Assembly (NCBI RefSeq): GCF_932526225.1
Contig: NC_064042.1
Span: 8,900,540-8,964,539, forward strand
DNA: 64,000 nt
Origin: Nematostella vectensis
Taxonomy: Eukaryota; Cnidaria; Anthozoa; Actiniaria; Edwardsiidae
Direction: 5' to 3'
Positions 12,501 through 24,000 of the stretch are shown one piece after another. The position numbers and the translations under genes were made by a program. Position 1 is the first letter of the stretch. Every line of letters starts with the position of its first letter. The notes under the pieces were generated by a model. That model saw only the letters and a list, made by a program, of their open reading frames with translations, was not told the DNA's origin and did no database searches.

Positions 12501-12761
12501 ATGACCATTAGGGGCGTGGTGGCAATGCCCCCTCCCCAATATTATCTTAATGTTTCTGTATTGTGCCCCCCCCCAATCTTATGTGGCCTGCTACGGCTCT
12601 GTAGGTAGATATTAGATAGATAGTATTAGTTATTAGCTGTTTTTAAAAGATATAAGTTATTAATTATTATCATTCAATCCAAGGGGATCCCCATGGTCAT
12701 GCTTACCACTTCCAAGAACAGAGCCGATGCCAAAAATCACCAAAAGTACAAAGCCCTTCAT
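9513..12761 (-). CDS. Secreted six-repeat FG-GAP/VCBS protein, paralogue 2
   Basis: Exons 12707-12761, 12023-12307, 10716-11078, 9821-9967 and 9513-9676 join in the same phase-1 pattern as paralogue 1, giving 337 residues (one extra codon in exon 3). The signal peptide is MKGFVLLVIFGIGSVLG, followed by six VCBS-type repeats, again with the degenerate RFNDDARAD loop in repeat 5. Exons 2, 4 and 5 are nearly identical to those of paralogue 1 while exon 3 has diverged strongly. An acceptor sits just before the ATG, and a plausible non-coding first exon ends at a GTAAGT donor near 13122. It should be secreted and calcium-binding; function unknown. Confidence 0.85.
11860..11930. repeat. Short tandem repeat in VCBS2 intron
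   Basis: About two copies of a unit containing CCCTTGATAACTCAAAATCC followed by CGATCACTCAGAA, preceded by looser relatives from 11760. It lies in the intron between exons 2 and 3 of paralogue 2. Confidence 0.6.
12433..12601. mobile_element. CCGTAGC-type MITE
   Basis: The left end GGCCGTAGCATGGGG and the right end CCTGCTACGGCTC are imperfect inverted repeats around a C-rich interior with CCCCCCAATATT motifs. It belongs to a widespread animal class with ends like GGCCGTAGC; a similar half element occurs at 49838-49900. Confidence 0.55.
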
Positions 12762-13559
12762 AATTCTGTAATAGGACAACAAATAAAAACTGCGTTAACT
12801 TATTTCGAGTCCCAATAAAATCGATTTTTTTAAATACACATCCAAAAACCAACAACAGGATACAGAAGCATTATCCTTCTATAGTAGAACCCCATTTTAC
12901 TAGAACTCGGAACTCGAGTTCGTTTTTTTTGCCCCGAACTCAAAACCCGGGCATAACTCGAATCCCCCTTTTAATCGGGAATAACCTTTATCTTAACACG
13001 AACTCCTTCCCCTTAGTTCTCAAGATCGGAAATATTGATCGTTTTGATGCGTAACAATTTTTTTTTCAATAGACAACACAAACTCGAACCCTAAATAATT
13101 TGATTTTTGCCATCGTACTTACCAGGACACACAACTTCACGTTGATTGCAATAGCTAAACTAGTCTTCAGTAATTTAGCTCCCTATTTAATAAAAAAAAG
13201 CACAATCTTTAACTGTTTATCCAGATATTGTTTTTAATATTGTTACGCTAACATTTGCACTAGCAGAGTCCCGAAAATATTAATTTCTTTATGAAAATTG
13301 TTATTTGACAAATATCTTATTTTCTATCTCTTATGAATACACGTGTAAAGATACATATTGATTAAATACCGTGTTAGTTTAAAATAAAATCTAATCTCTG
13401 CCATGTTGATACAATAACCAAGGCTTAGTGCTATTAAAATACCATTGAAAATTTTAAATAATTAATGTCGCTTTACGCGTGAAAAGGAAATGCCCGCTTT
13501 GCAACGCAATGAATACACTAGGCACGACTATGGCAGAATATGGGGGGAAACAGACCGAT

Positions 13560-14060
13560 CGAAAGCGAGTTAGCGTGACGTGACGACTAGCGCGTGACGT
13601 AGCAACTGTAGTGTAAGCATATGACCTTTAGGCCTCACTCATCTCCCCTACACTCCGCGTGAAGGATCGGACGAGAGTATTGGCTGGTCCACAGACGCAC
13701 AAGCACACCTTATAGCAAACAAACCCCGCTTGGGGAAGTCGTCAGACAGAACTAACCGCAGACTCTCGGAGATACTCCCCGGTTTATTTCAATAATAAAG
13801 CAATGATTAAGTTAATACTTGTTTACAGTTGATCGCCAAGCTAACACTGCCTGTACACACAAAGAAACCTGTCAGTAAAAGGGAGGGAGGGTGGGCAAAT
13901 GTTTCTTTACAGTACCCGTAGCTTATGAAGCGAAAGAGCGAATGACTTTACTTTAGGTGTGGCGCTTTATATAGGTAGATAGCGACCAATAAGAATTAAG
14001 AACGTGTATAGTAAGGTATCTCACGTGAAACATATTGAGTAATACCTGTGCTATCGTAGC
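13560..14060 (-). mobile_element. Possible solo LTR
   Basis: On the minus strand a TATA-like box (CTATATAAAGCGCC, near 13970) is followed about 190 bases later by an AATAAA-type signal (near 13790), the usual order in a retrotransposon LTR. Definite TG...CA ends and a target duplication were not found, so the limits are approximate. It could instead be an ordinary promoter region. Confidence 0.3.
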
Positions 14061-14232
14061 ATGATACGTGTACTCGTACGATATAATTTATGCTTGACCT
14101 TTGAGCCTGGCTCCGGCTCCATTAACTGAAATTACCGTCCCTAGTGGTGACGGTAATTTTGGATTATCCTTGAATAATGAGTTTATGGTTAGGTTTACGG
14201 GTTTACGGTGGAAGGGGAACATTTCAATTGAC

Positions 14233-14390
14233 GCAGGGGCGTAGCCAGGGGGGGGGGGCGCCAGGGCCCCCCCTAGCAGCCCAAAATACAGTTGATGTAT
14301 TAGAGACATTATCTAAAATACAGAAGGAAATGCCTTGAAAGGGCCTTTTGGCCCCCTCCTGTAAAAAATCCTGGCTACGCCGCTGTGACG
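14233..14390. mobile_element. GGCGTAGCCAGG-type MITE
   Basis: Left end GGGGCGTAGCCAGGGGGG and right end ATCCTGGCTACGCCGCTG are inverted repeats about 155 bp apart. The interior has G/C homopolymers and no coding capacity. A single related end lies at 8268-8290. Confidence 0.7.
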
Positions 14391-14862
14391 ATATTCTGTA
14401 ATCTGCAGTTCTCCAGAGGTGAATTAACTCATTCCTTGATAAAATTTCGGAGAATATTCTAGAGTGGCAACGTTCTTGTTTTCGCCGCGTGCAAATGAGA
14501 AATGCAGTTTATTTACAAGCATTTGCACACTGGAACGAACACAAAGGACTAAAGTTTGCCCTAGGAAGAATTAATGTGTAGTTCCAGAAAATTTCCATGA
14601 TCCCCCATCCCTCTGGAATTTCCATTTTGGGTGCCCAATTTGACCCATCCCCACTCACCCCGCCCCACCCCGGATTTTCCAGATAAAGTATCTCATCCTA
14701 AATAACAGACTGCGCAAGGCACAATCGTAAGTGTGTGTAAGTAATAAAAGTTTTGTCACTGAGGACTGGTCACTGCCAGGGTTTCTACTTGATTCCTCAG
14801 CGGTTCTTTTATGTCCCTCCGGTTCAGATTAGTGTAATGTTGGAGAGACGGGACCTACTGTT

Positions 14863-15000
14863 TAGAGTGGTTTTCAAAATCCCGTGAAACAAAATGTAAT
14901 TGTTAAAGTGTAATAGTCAAACCAGGACAAAACAGAACAAAGACATTACAATGTATTAGTACTAAATAAAGTATTTCTCGGGTTTTTGAAAACCACTCTA
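14863..15000. mobile_element. Short MITE, TAGAGTGG ends
   Basis: The ends TAGAGTGGTTTTCAAAA and TTTTGAAAACCACTCTA form a perfect 17-bp inverted repeat, extended inward by CCCG/CGGG. It is 138 bp long and non-coding. Confidence 0.8.
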
Positions 15001-15389
15001 ACGTCCTTATCCGAGAAAGCATCGAATATCTAACCGTTTATTGTAGATTTTATTGTCAAATAGACTAACAACGGGTAAATCGGCCTTCATTATGTACAGA
15101 CGGGGGGACTTTGAGTATTCGGTTCTGAAGACTCGCGTTTCTCACGAACAAGACCCTCCGGATTTATCGGAGTTGATTACCCCCCACCCCCCACCATTTG
15201 GAAATTCCTGAAGGTTAGACCCCCCCCCCGCCCTCACCGAAATTTCCAATTCCCTCAATGGGGGGGGGGGGGGGGGGTATGGATATTTTCTGGAACTACA
15301 AATAATACAAGTCGTAGCTGGTTAGAAAACTTGCAAAGGTTATAAAATGTTACCCATCTTAGCAACGCAGTGTCTATATAAGCCACCAC

Positions 15390-15612
15390 GAGTCGGGACA
15401 GGTCTTGGATGGACTAAATGCCGGACAGTCGGGACAGGGCTTGGATAGACTAAATGCCGGACAGTCGGGACAGGTCTTGGATGGACTAAATGCCCGACAG
15501 TCGGGACAGGTCTTGGATGGACTAAATGCCCGACAGTCGGGACAGGTCTTGGATGGACTAAATGCCCGACAGTCGGGACAGGTCTTGGATGGACTAAATG
15601 CCCGACAGTTTT
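15390..15612. repeat. 36-bp minisatellite, about 6 copies
   Basis: Unit GTCGGGACAGGTCTTGGATG then GACTAAATGCCCGACA. One extra unit lies at about 15998-16036 and inverted units at about 17205-17245, so the array is a subterminal repeat of the surrounding element. Open frames through it on both strands are repeat artefacts. Confidence 0.9.
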
Positions 15613-16058
15613 CAATTTATTATAAAAAAAAAGGTAAATTGTCTTTCTAGTGAGTTCAAAGTATTCTATATTTGTTAAGAAAAGGGCAAGCGAATCTGAA
15701 TTGAGCTTTGTTGTCGGTATTGAATGTTTTCCGTTGTCTGTGAACACTATAAAATCGTAATTTAAGTGATACTTAATTTTTTTCTAAATATGGTGCTAAA
15801 TGTCTACAGCTCTCAATTTACGAAAATATCACAGTAAAACAGTAAATTGTCGACCTTACGAGTTCAAATTATTCTATATTTGTGTAGAAAGGGCAAGCGA
15901 ATCTAATTTGAGCGTTTTAGTCGGAATTGAACGTTTTTCGTTGCTTGTATATACTATAAAATCGTTATAAAAGTGACAATGAATTTTATCTCCTACAACT
16001 GTCGGGACAGGTCTTCAATGGACTAAATGCCCGACAGTTTCCAGTTTATTCAAATAAG

Positions 16059-16801
16059 TGTTGTCAGGGGTGAACTAGGTCAAAGTGCCTGCGGGAGGTC
16101 ACAATACGAACGGCTGGTTGCTGGTTCACAGTAGCGTTTATTGTAAGGGAAAGCGCTTTAGCGAGCAGGGAGGTACTGAAGCTCGTTCTAGGAGGTAACG
16201 ATCAGACGATTCTCAGAAGGTGAGGCTGATAGAAGGGAATCCTTACTAGGCCTCTCCCTTGACTAGGGATTGTCTTCACGAAGCCAACAGAGCTTACTCG
16301 ATAGCCTAAGCAGCAAGCTGTCGTTATTACAAGTGCCTATGTTTTACAGTGAGCTCCTATTTATACTGACTAATTAATAATTCGGTACTAACTGGTTTGA
16401 CTGCTCTTAAGAAGGTAATGCAAGAATTGCAAATAAATGTTGATCTAAGGGAACAGAACAATTTCACAATTGAGGATAACTATAGTAAGAATCCGTCGAT
16501 GATAGAATAACAATCAATTGACTAGAAATAATGATTTTATAAAATATTACAGAATATTGAGGCTGAGGGATTCGTTTGGCTTGTTCGAAATGTCTGTAAA
16601 GTAAATGTTTATCTAAGGTAAACGCTAAACTGGTTTTGGCATAGGTCACACTGCGCATGACCTGTATGACTAGCAGGTGCATACTTAGTATTCAGAATGA
16701 AAGGTGAAAAGGTGATAAAAGGTCAATATTGAGATCCGGTGAGCAAACTAAGATTTCTAGAATATTTATTTATGAGAATGTTGTAGAATAGTCGCACAAC
16801 A
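16059..16801 (-). mobile_element. Solo LTR nested in TIR element
   Basis: It begins TGTTGTCAGG and ends GTCGCACAACA on the plus strand, with the 4-bp direct repeat TAAG just outside both ends. On the minus strand a TATA box (CAGTATAAATAGG, about 16355-16367) precedes an AATAAA signal (about 16140) by some 210 bases, which is LTR U3-R-U5 order. There is no internal retroelement coding region, so it is a solo LTR left by recombination. Confidence 0.65.
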
Positions 16802-17673
16802 TAAGACAATGATTTGTAAACCAAGTGAGTTCAAATTATACTATATTTGTTGAGAAAGGGCAAGCGATTCTGAATTGAGCTTTGTTGTCGGAAGCGAAAG
16901 TTTTTCCTTGCTCGCATACTCCATAAAAACGCTATTTCTCGACAAATATAGAATACTTCGAACTCATAAATAGGAAGACAATTTGCCGTAATATTTTCGT
17001 AAATTGAGAGCTGTAAAAACTTTGAAGAATCCTGTGTTACTAAATTTACGATTTTATAAGTGTACACAAACAATAGTAGCGTTTGTAACAGCGACCAAGT
17101 AAACCCGGTACCGTCCCCACATATCGTCTTTGTCGTTTGTTACAGAATACTTTGAACTCACTAGGAAGACAATTTACAGGGTTATTTGAATAAATTGAAA
17201 ACTGTCGGGCATTTAGTCCATCCAAAACCTGTCCCGACTGTCGGGCATATAGCCACTGCGTCTTAGCAAACGACTATTGTTTCATGGGGACCATATTTTA
17301 AACAACAAAAAAATCCCCGTTGCTTCATTGTCCTCTTTGCGGTTTTTTTTTTTCAAGAAAATATACAATTTAATATATTTTTAGACACGCATAATATAAA
17401 ACCATAGTTATTCACAAAAATGTATAACCAACACTCAAGCGGACCTGCGATCTATTCTTTTCATGAAAACATTTCCTTTTTTTGGTAAGGTGTTCTTATG
17501 ACGGTATACATTTGTCATCGTATTTGGACGAGTTTTTAGATAATGATATTATCAAAAGCTCTCGTAAAGCTTGTCCGAACAAAACGAACAGAAGTTCAAG
17601 TACTGATACGAGGTTCCAGTTACTTCATGAACAAAACTTTTTTACTCCACCAAACGATTCGTAAAAAACACAA

Positions 17674-20600
17674 TTAACACTTCGTCTCAGTCTCTCCCTG
17701 ACTTGATGCCATCTCGCTTTGTTGGACCATTGTTATTGGCTGACAATGACTCACAGCCTCGCTTTCATGGCTGTTTGGGATTTGCTGACAGCGATTCGCC
17801 GAGAAGTTCTCTTCGTCCGCTACCGCTTGGCGTCGTTCCGTTGCCACACTCTCGCGGCTTGCTGCGATTGGCAGAGGGCGAGTAACGTGTACCCCCTCGT
17901 TCACAAGCACCTTGACCGGAACCTGCTTAGCCAGTTTCTGTATAGCCTGTTGTTCCCGGTTTCGTCTCTGGTACCTCTTGTTCTGGAACCAGTTTCTGAC
18001 TTGTAGTTCCGTCATATCTAGTGCACCCGCTAGGACCGTACGCTCGTCTCGGCTCAGGTAGTGTTGGCGGGCGAAAATTGCATCCAGGTACTGCAGCTGC
18101 AGCTGGGAGAAATGGCTTCGGTGGCGCTTCTTCTTTTTATCAGGAGTGCTCTGCTCGTGTTTGGAGTCGCTTTGAGGCTTTGGGGTGGGTTTGTTTGGCG
18201 AAGAGCCTAAAACGAAGCATATCGTTCATTAAGAACTGGAAGCCTTACAGACAATTGCTGTTACTACAGCTCCTTGTTAGTGTTCACATTTACAAGTAAG
18301 TAAGATAGCACTGCCTAGAAGTGGAAATCCAAACAATAAAAATTTCAATAATTTCGACTGCTTGTTACGCTATTACGCTTGTTACGAATCGAAATTCCTT
18401 TATTCGTTTGGGAATAGCGCGTAGTCGATCAAACCAAACAGTCAAAACCAGACAAACCGCCCCAAAGCTTGTGTCTGATTACGCGCTATTACCAAACGAG
18501 ACATATGGATTTTGGATTCGCCGAGGTCGCGCAACAACGAATTTGGCTGTAACACCCTCATCTTTTTGTTTGAGTTTGAGTTGTCAGACAATGTTTCTAG
18601 GTATTGATATTGTTTTTTAGACGTCATCGATGACGTCAGGCACTAAACCAGTTTCTTTTCTTTTTTATGGGAAATTGACAGGAGTGGAATACAACAAATT
18701 CGAAAATCACTTTCCACACCTAAAGTTAAAACAAATATTAGCATTATCTCCTATGCTGACTCGAAACGGAAAACACGTATTGCTGATAACGCAGATAAAT
18801 ATAGTGAAACAGGTATCTTTTTTTAACGACGTATTTAATTTGGACATTGTACTTAACTCCCCAATACCCAACCAAAAAGTTGAACAACGAATTTGGCTGT
18901 AACACCTTCCAAGCTACATGACATCCTCTAAGTTTGAGTTGCCAGACAATGTTTCTAGATATTGATATTTTTATGACGTCATCGATGACGTCAGTCATTA
19001 CCCCGTCCCCCTTAGTACTCATATGACCTCTTCCAAGGTTTACCATTTAATCGGGAATTCCGGAATGAGATCCCAGTTTTACCGAAATGCCATAATGGTA
19101 AGAAAAAGTTTCCTATTATTCCAGAACTTTCGGGGTGACTTAAAGCCGCATTGTCACCAGTTTGCTTCCGGAGGTCCGACGGAAACCTCAACCGTTAAAA
19201 GACAAAAGAATCTATTAAAATCCGAGATATTAAACAGGCCATCCGCTCTAAATTATCAATCACATCCTCAAAGAAACTTCCAATAAACACACTGCTTTCA
19301 ATATTTTGAAATATTTTTCGCGTTTTTCGTTAAAAATTATCGGAGATTGTTACGTTATCGACAGGAAGTAAACTGGTGACAATGCGGCTTTACTACCATT
19401 TGCATCTGTACCCAGAAATCTACTTTTGGGGTCCTGGGGAATAGTGGCCGATGGGGGCTGATGATGGTACATTGCAAATTTGGTACACGATTTTCCGGAA
19501 TTTCTTGTATCTCCGGTGAAAGTGGACTACCTCTTAAGAATTCCACTTTTTGCCGAAAATTCCCAGTGGGAGGAATCTGTACCATTTACAAAATAACCAG
19601 AAGAACGGAATTTCCGATTAAATAGTAAACAACGCAAGTTTGGTTAACTTGCGGTTTTTCTTTCATGAGATGTGTGGATACTTTTGCTTTTAGAAACGCC
19701 ATGGATAACATCGAACACATGTTATAGGACATTTTTCATGTTATAGGACATTTTACTGCGAAATGATGTCTTGCTAGTGTTGAAAAAAAAAAAGAATTCC
19801 TACAAAAACAAAAACTGTTTGTATTCCCTACGCGCCTGTTAAATGAGTTACTCGACCCCCAGCAAAATCGTGACTATGAGAGTGGAGTTACTCACCAGGC
19901 GGTGGCGGTTACAAAGCGCGTCGTTTGAAAGTGGTGCGAGGTAACGCGTGAGGTATACAACCAGTTTAGATATAGGAATGCGTGCTTTATTCAGCACTTA
20001 TAAGACATCATTTCGGAGAATATTACCCTATAGACCGTGCACCATCTCGTTGTACCAACACGACACACCTACCAAATTTGGTTGTCATAGGTTTTTTTAT
20101 GAGATGAATATCGTTTTGTTTTTGATGGGACGGACGGACATCACGTCACGAAAGCTCAAGTCGATGGTTTACAACATTGCTTGCTTCCATAATTTTTTTA
20201 TATACAACTTTGGGCTCCGCTCACGCTGCGCGAAGCTCCGCTACTACGGTAGCGATTGCAGTCTGATACCTAAAGGTTGGTTCTCACTTGGACCTAAGCG
20301 CAAGCGGAACACCGCAGTTTTCCGATTCTCACTAGAACATAAGCCAGGTGAACGCAATTGCTTGATTTTTTTTTGCGCTTGCGCATGTGTTTGACCGATT
20401 CTCACTTCTGTTGCGCTTCGGTTTGCGCTTACGCTTGCGTCCTAGTGAGAACCACCGCCTAACAGTTAATTAAAATCAACTGTTTCTCAGCTGATTACTG
20501 GTGTGCTTGGCCGTTATTATTGTATTTCCACACAGATGACATTATGTCCCCAGTGACGAAGGTATGGGCCATCTTTTACACGGCCAAGTTATTAAAAATG

Positions 20601-22566
20601 GTATAACTTGTGAGAAAAGCTTTGGGGAAACTATGTGGTCTACTTGGGCGTGTACAAAGAAAAGAAAAAAAAATTACACAAGTTGAAATTTAATGGTGCG
20701 TTCGTCTCTCTAACAACAAAGTAACGAAGCTGACATGTGTCCTACTCCTTTTTCAGAGCAAAAAGTATTAGAACAAAAGAAGATATTCGACTGAATTAAA
20801 CAAAATAGGTATTAGTGTGCGTATTTCACGAAAGTTTGGAAGACTGTACCCTGGGTTCAAGGGACTGCATTGTTTTCCAGCCCCAGCTGAGATATTTACT
20901 CGAATACATGGCGATTTTTCAATCCGCTAGCCCGGACTAAATATCCTAGCCCGGTTTACCAGCCCGGGCTGAAATTGATCCGGGCTGAAAACTTCTCCAT
21001 GTAATCAAGAGCAATTTTACACGTATTTGCGGGGGATACTGGGCTGGACTTTTAGCCCCCTAAACGGGCTGAAAACTCAGCAAGGGCTGAAATTCGTCAG
21101 ATAATCGGTCCATTACTCGTTCACTGATACCGGCAGCGAGATAGCGGATATTTCCTAAAATAGCACTTCCAATCGATCTTGTCCTGAACATAGGCGCATG
21201 AAAAATAAAGGAATACTAGGTAATAAAAATGATACATCTAAAATGCCACTGTATAGGGCTAGTATTATGACAGCGACGCTAATTTTGGCGAAGGAGGCTA
21301 ATAAAAGTGAAAAACATTCACGAGGTAAGGTCGGAGGGCTGCAGGGGCAGGTATAGGGGGGGGGGGGGGGAGGGGGGGGATAGGGATTTTCAGACATTTG
21401 GCTTAAAAAAAAAGAAATATACGGAAGAACAATAAGTCCGGTCCCCCTTTCTTGAAACTTTTGCTTCGCCCCCCCCCCCCCCCCCCCCCCCCCTTTTAAA
21501 CATCTGGATCCGCTCCTGGGCTGAATTACAAAGAGTGTAGGAAAACTTCCGTTGTTTTTCCCCTGGTTAATTTGAAATATTTTCTTCTAATAATAAAACA
21601 ATAAAATCACCGCACTAAACAAGTTTCTTTTTTTCTGGGAAATCGACAGGAGTGGAGACTTTAATTGAAATACAACAAATTCCAAAATCACTTTCCACAC
21701 CTAAAGTTAAAACAAATATTAGCATTATCTCCTATGCTGACTCGAAACGGAAAACACGTATTGCTGATAACGCGGATAAATATAGTGAAACAGGTATCTT
21801 TTTTTAACGACGTACTTAATTTGGACATTGTACTTAACTCCCCAATACCCAACCAAAAAGTTGATGTTGAATTTTAAACCTTATAACTCTTGATGTAACT
21901 CTTTAATGTTACAGTGATAATCCATCTTTATTGAAACATTTATATTCCCTTTTATGTACCCAATCAGAATGTCAAAAGCCTTGCTTCTCTGCTTCTAGCA
22001 TTGTTTAAGCACAAAGCAAAAAAAAGCGTGCTCTAAAATTAACAAAATTAAAATCCCCTAGAAAAGCATGCATTAACAATTAACAAAATGTTCGACTTTT
22101 CATTATCAAATTCACCTAAAGGTTCCTCTAACAGATAAAATAGTCAAGCTTTGGCCTTACAAAATTATTTAGGATAATCAAAATTGAAGTACGGCTAAGT
22201 GAAGTGAATGCATTTTGATGCTTTTGTTTACGTACCCTTGGCCTCCTCTTTTACTGTTGTCGAAGGGTTTTGCCGTCGATTGGTTTTGGCACTGGTCGCT
22301 TGCCCTGGACTCCGGGGACTGCGTATCCCTTTAGTAACATTGTTTTCTCGGCTCCTTGGGGTAGTGCTTCCAAGATAGCAACTTAGAGAACCTGTTAACC
22401 CAAGCCGAGCAGTATAGTAATTGTCACTAGAAATTGCATTGTGGAACACCGGATATTGGAAAAAGCATGGTCTTTGGACGATTTTAGACGCCCTTGGGAA
22501 GTCATCTCTCAGAATATTTTCGATTGAGAATGCCAACCGCGGTTTGGGGTTCTGCTCTGACGCCAT
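17674..22566 (-). CDS. Homeobox transcription factor with eh1 motif
   Basis: Two coding exons, 22236-22566 and 17674-18206, join in frame (AAGG|GC) to give 287 residues. Exon 1 has an eh1-type repressor motif near the N-terminus (LAFSIENILRDDF, residues about 11-23), which binds Groucho co-repressors. Exon 2 encodes a lysine-rich lead-in, then a homeodomain: helix 1 around SQLQLQYLDAIF, helix 2 YLSRDERTVLAGALDM, and recognition helix ELQVRNWFQNKRYQRR with invariant W, F, N and R. The C-terminal tail is Gln/Ser/Glu-rich. The eh1-plus-homeodomain layout fits NKL/Not/EMX-like antennapedia-class genes, but I cannot place it in a named family. The ~4.0-kb intron is packed with MITEs. Confidence 0.85.
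18533..18993. repeat. Direct repeats with CRE palindromes flanking a dispersed repeat
   Basis: Two ~110-bp direct repeats (18533-18641 and 18883-18993) both run from AACAACGAATTTGGCTGTAA to GACGTCATCGATGACGTC. That 18-bp perfect palindrome contains two CRE half-site pairs. Between them lies a ~240-bp sequence that recurs at 21612-21865. Confidence 0.75.
19038..19630. mobile_element. MITE disrupted by MITE family A
   Basis: Left GTTTACCATTTAATCGGGAA and right TTCCGATTAAATAGTAAAC are inverted ends. A complete family-A MITE (19144-19389) sits inside, so this element is older. No clear target duplication was found. Confidence 0.65.
19144..19389. mobile_element. MITE family A, copy 2
   Basis: Same orientation as the copy at 7315. 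Ends AGCCGCATTGTCACCAGTTT and reverse complement; flanks TTAA on the left and TTAC on the right, consistent with a TTAA duplication with one mutation. It is inserted in the 19038-19630 element. Confidence 0.8.
20278..20454. mobile_element. MITE with TGGTTCTCAC ends
   Basis: The ends TGGTTCTCACTTGGAC and GTCCTAGTGAGAACCA are inverted. The interior is itself palindromic with GCGCAAGCG and GCGCTTGCGC motifs. It lies in the homeobox intron. Confidence 0.75.
21355..21495. repeat. Poly-G and poly-C tracts
   Basis: G-runs at about 21357-21379 and C-runs at about 21469-21493 lie roughly 110 bases apart in the homeobox intron and could pair. They are low-complexity sequence. Confidence 0.7.
21612..21865. 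repeat. Dispersed ~240-bp repeat, copy 2
   Basis: It repeats 18641-18882 almost base for base, including TTTCCACACCTAAAGTTAAA and CTGACTCGAAACGGAAAACA. An 11-base insertion after GTGGA distinguishes it. It has no TIR and no meaningful coding frame. Confidence 0.85.
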
Positions 22567-23736
22567 CTTTGCCTATTTGCTGCGAAATAAATGGGTGTAA
22601 AGCTCAAGTGAAAGTTCACTTCTAGTACGCTCTATGATTAGGCGTGTTTTGACCGAAACTCTGTACCGCTTTCACGTGGGAATGCACTCTCATTAGTTCT
22701 TATTGTCTGCATTTCAACTCGCACACTTTCATCTCGCATTCTATCTCCTGAACAATCAACCAAAGACTAAAACTAGAGAAAAGGTATTGCTACGTTATTT
22801 ATTATTTAATCATCAGTTCACAATGTTGACAAATACTGAAGCATTTGTTTGTCAAAAATTGAACAGTCTGAAAGTCACATCCATTTAGTTCAACAAGATG
22901 TTGAGTGAAGCATGTCACGCTATACCCGGCTGATTGCAGCGTGCGAAACTGAAAAAGGTCAAGCGAAAAACAAACAAGAAACAAAACAAAAGGAATCTAC
23001 ACGCTGATCTATACATGTTATTACGTTCTAACATTCATATCTACAGTCACTTATCATCTTTTATTTGCAGTATAAGTAGTTAAACGCACCCAAGGAGACA
23101 TACTTGATGGTGCATTTGAGGACGGGCTAGGAGAGAAGCAAGAGTGGTAGGAACGGCGATTGTTAAGCTAAATTCTGATAATAAACCACCAATTTCCCTC
23201 TAATTTGGCCTTGTTTGCGACGCGCTCCGTGCTTGATTAGAAAACCCGGACAAGTTACGTTGTGTAATTCGAGCTACTACCCCGTGGCGCCAGTTTGTTA
23301 AACAAATGTATTATGGTCTTTGGCAATGCAGTGGGTGGCAGCTAACGTGTATTGGTCAGGTAAGCAGGGGGTTGTAAACGTCCATAAATTTCTTTTAAAT
23401 TTCATCCGAGGAGAGCCAAAATCGACTGTCCGGCCACATAATAATCAACTGTCTAACACAAAAGACTTTGCCGTTTAGGGATTTAGGCATGGAAAGCGAA
23501 ATGTTCCAATTTCAGAGTTTATTATTCAACGACACATCCTCGGAAACCCATGGGTATTTTCCTGTCAACGACAGGGAATGGAGTTTAGGTATCTTAAGGG
23601 ATTTTGCAGTCATACACCGTGGTTACCAGAGCCTCTATCTAACTTCTCTATTTGTGAATCTGACCATACAGGGAGCGAAGTGACTGAACAAATAAAGATA
23701 AAGGCTTTGGTAGGAGGCCCGGGGTAGGAGTCTTAG

Positions 23737-24000
23737 ATACACTCTTTTTTATAAGATCGTCTAATTTTCAGTTGAGGCTGGGCCGTTCTTATTTTTGGGA
23801 CATTTTAAGGCTGAATATGTTCTTTTAAAATATGTTCTTTTAAAAATTTTGAACACAATTTGATTCTGCATTTTAGAACGCATCAGGACTAAAAAACGAA
23901 AATCTTTTCTGCTATCTCAGCCTCGGCATGTTCTTAAAATTTGGTGAAATCTCAGGCTGGACGTTCTTATAAAGGAGGTTCTTATAAAAAAAGAGTGTAT
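23737..24000. mobile_element. MITE with ATACACTC ends
   Basis: Left ATACACTCTTTTTTATAAGA and right TCTTATAAAAAAAGAGTGTAT form an almost perfect terminal inverted repeat. Inward, AGGCTGGGCCGTTCTTAT and ATCTCAGGCTGGACGTTCTT continue the similarity. Length 264 bp, non-coding. Confidence 0.8.

Larger units (their letters stand above)
12762..15364. other. Intergenic transposon-rich stretch
   Basis: No coding gene recognised. It should hold the promoter and 5'UTR exon of VCBS paralogue 2 (candidate non-coding exon 13123 to about 13170). It also contains an LTR-like block (about 13560-14060) and two MITEs (14233-14390, 14863-15000). C- and G-homopolymer runs occur near 15180-15280. Confidence 0.55.
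15365..17260. mobile_element. TIR element with 8-bp TSD, split by a solo LTR
   Basis: The inner sequences ACGCAGTGTCTATAT (left) and ATATAGCCACTGCG (right) are inverted, and TCTTAGCA occurs directly outside both ends (15357-15364 and 17261-17268). An 8-bp duplication suits hAT- or P-like transposons. Just inside the left end is a 36-bp array, with single inverted units at the right end. Internally there are three or more copies of a ~200-bp unit containing AGAAAGGGCAAGCGA and AATTGAGC. Removing the LTR leaves about 1.15 kb without a transposase. Confidence 0.75.

Noticed and set aside
15340..15747. Repetitive GHLVHPRPVPTV-like protein
   Set aside because: Translation of the 36-bp array inside a transposon; no promoter, homologue or splice context.
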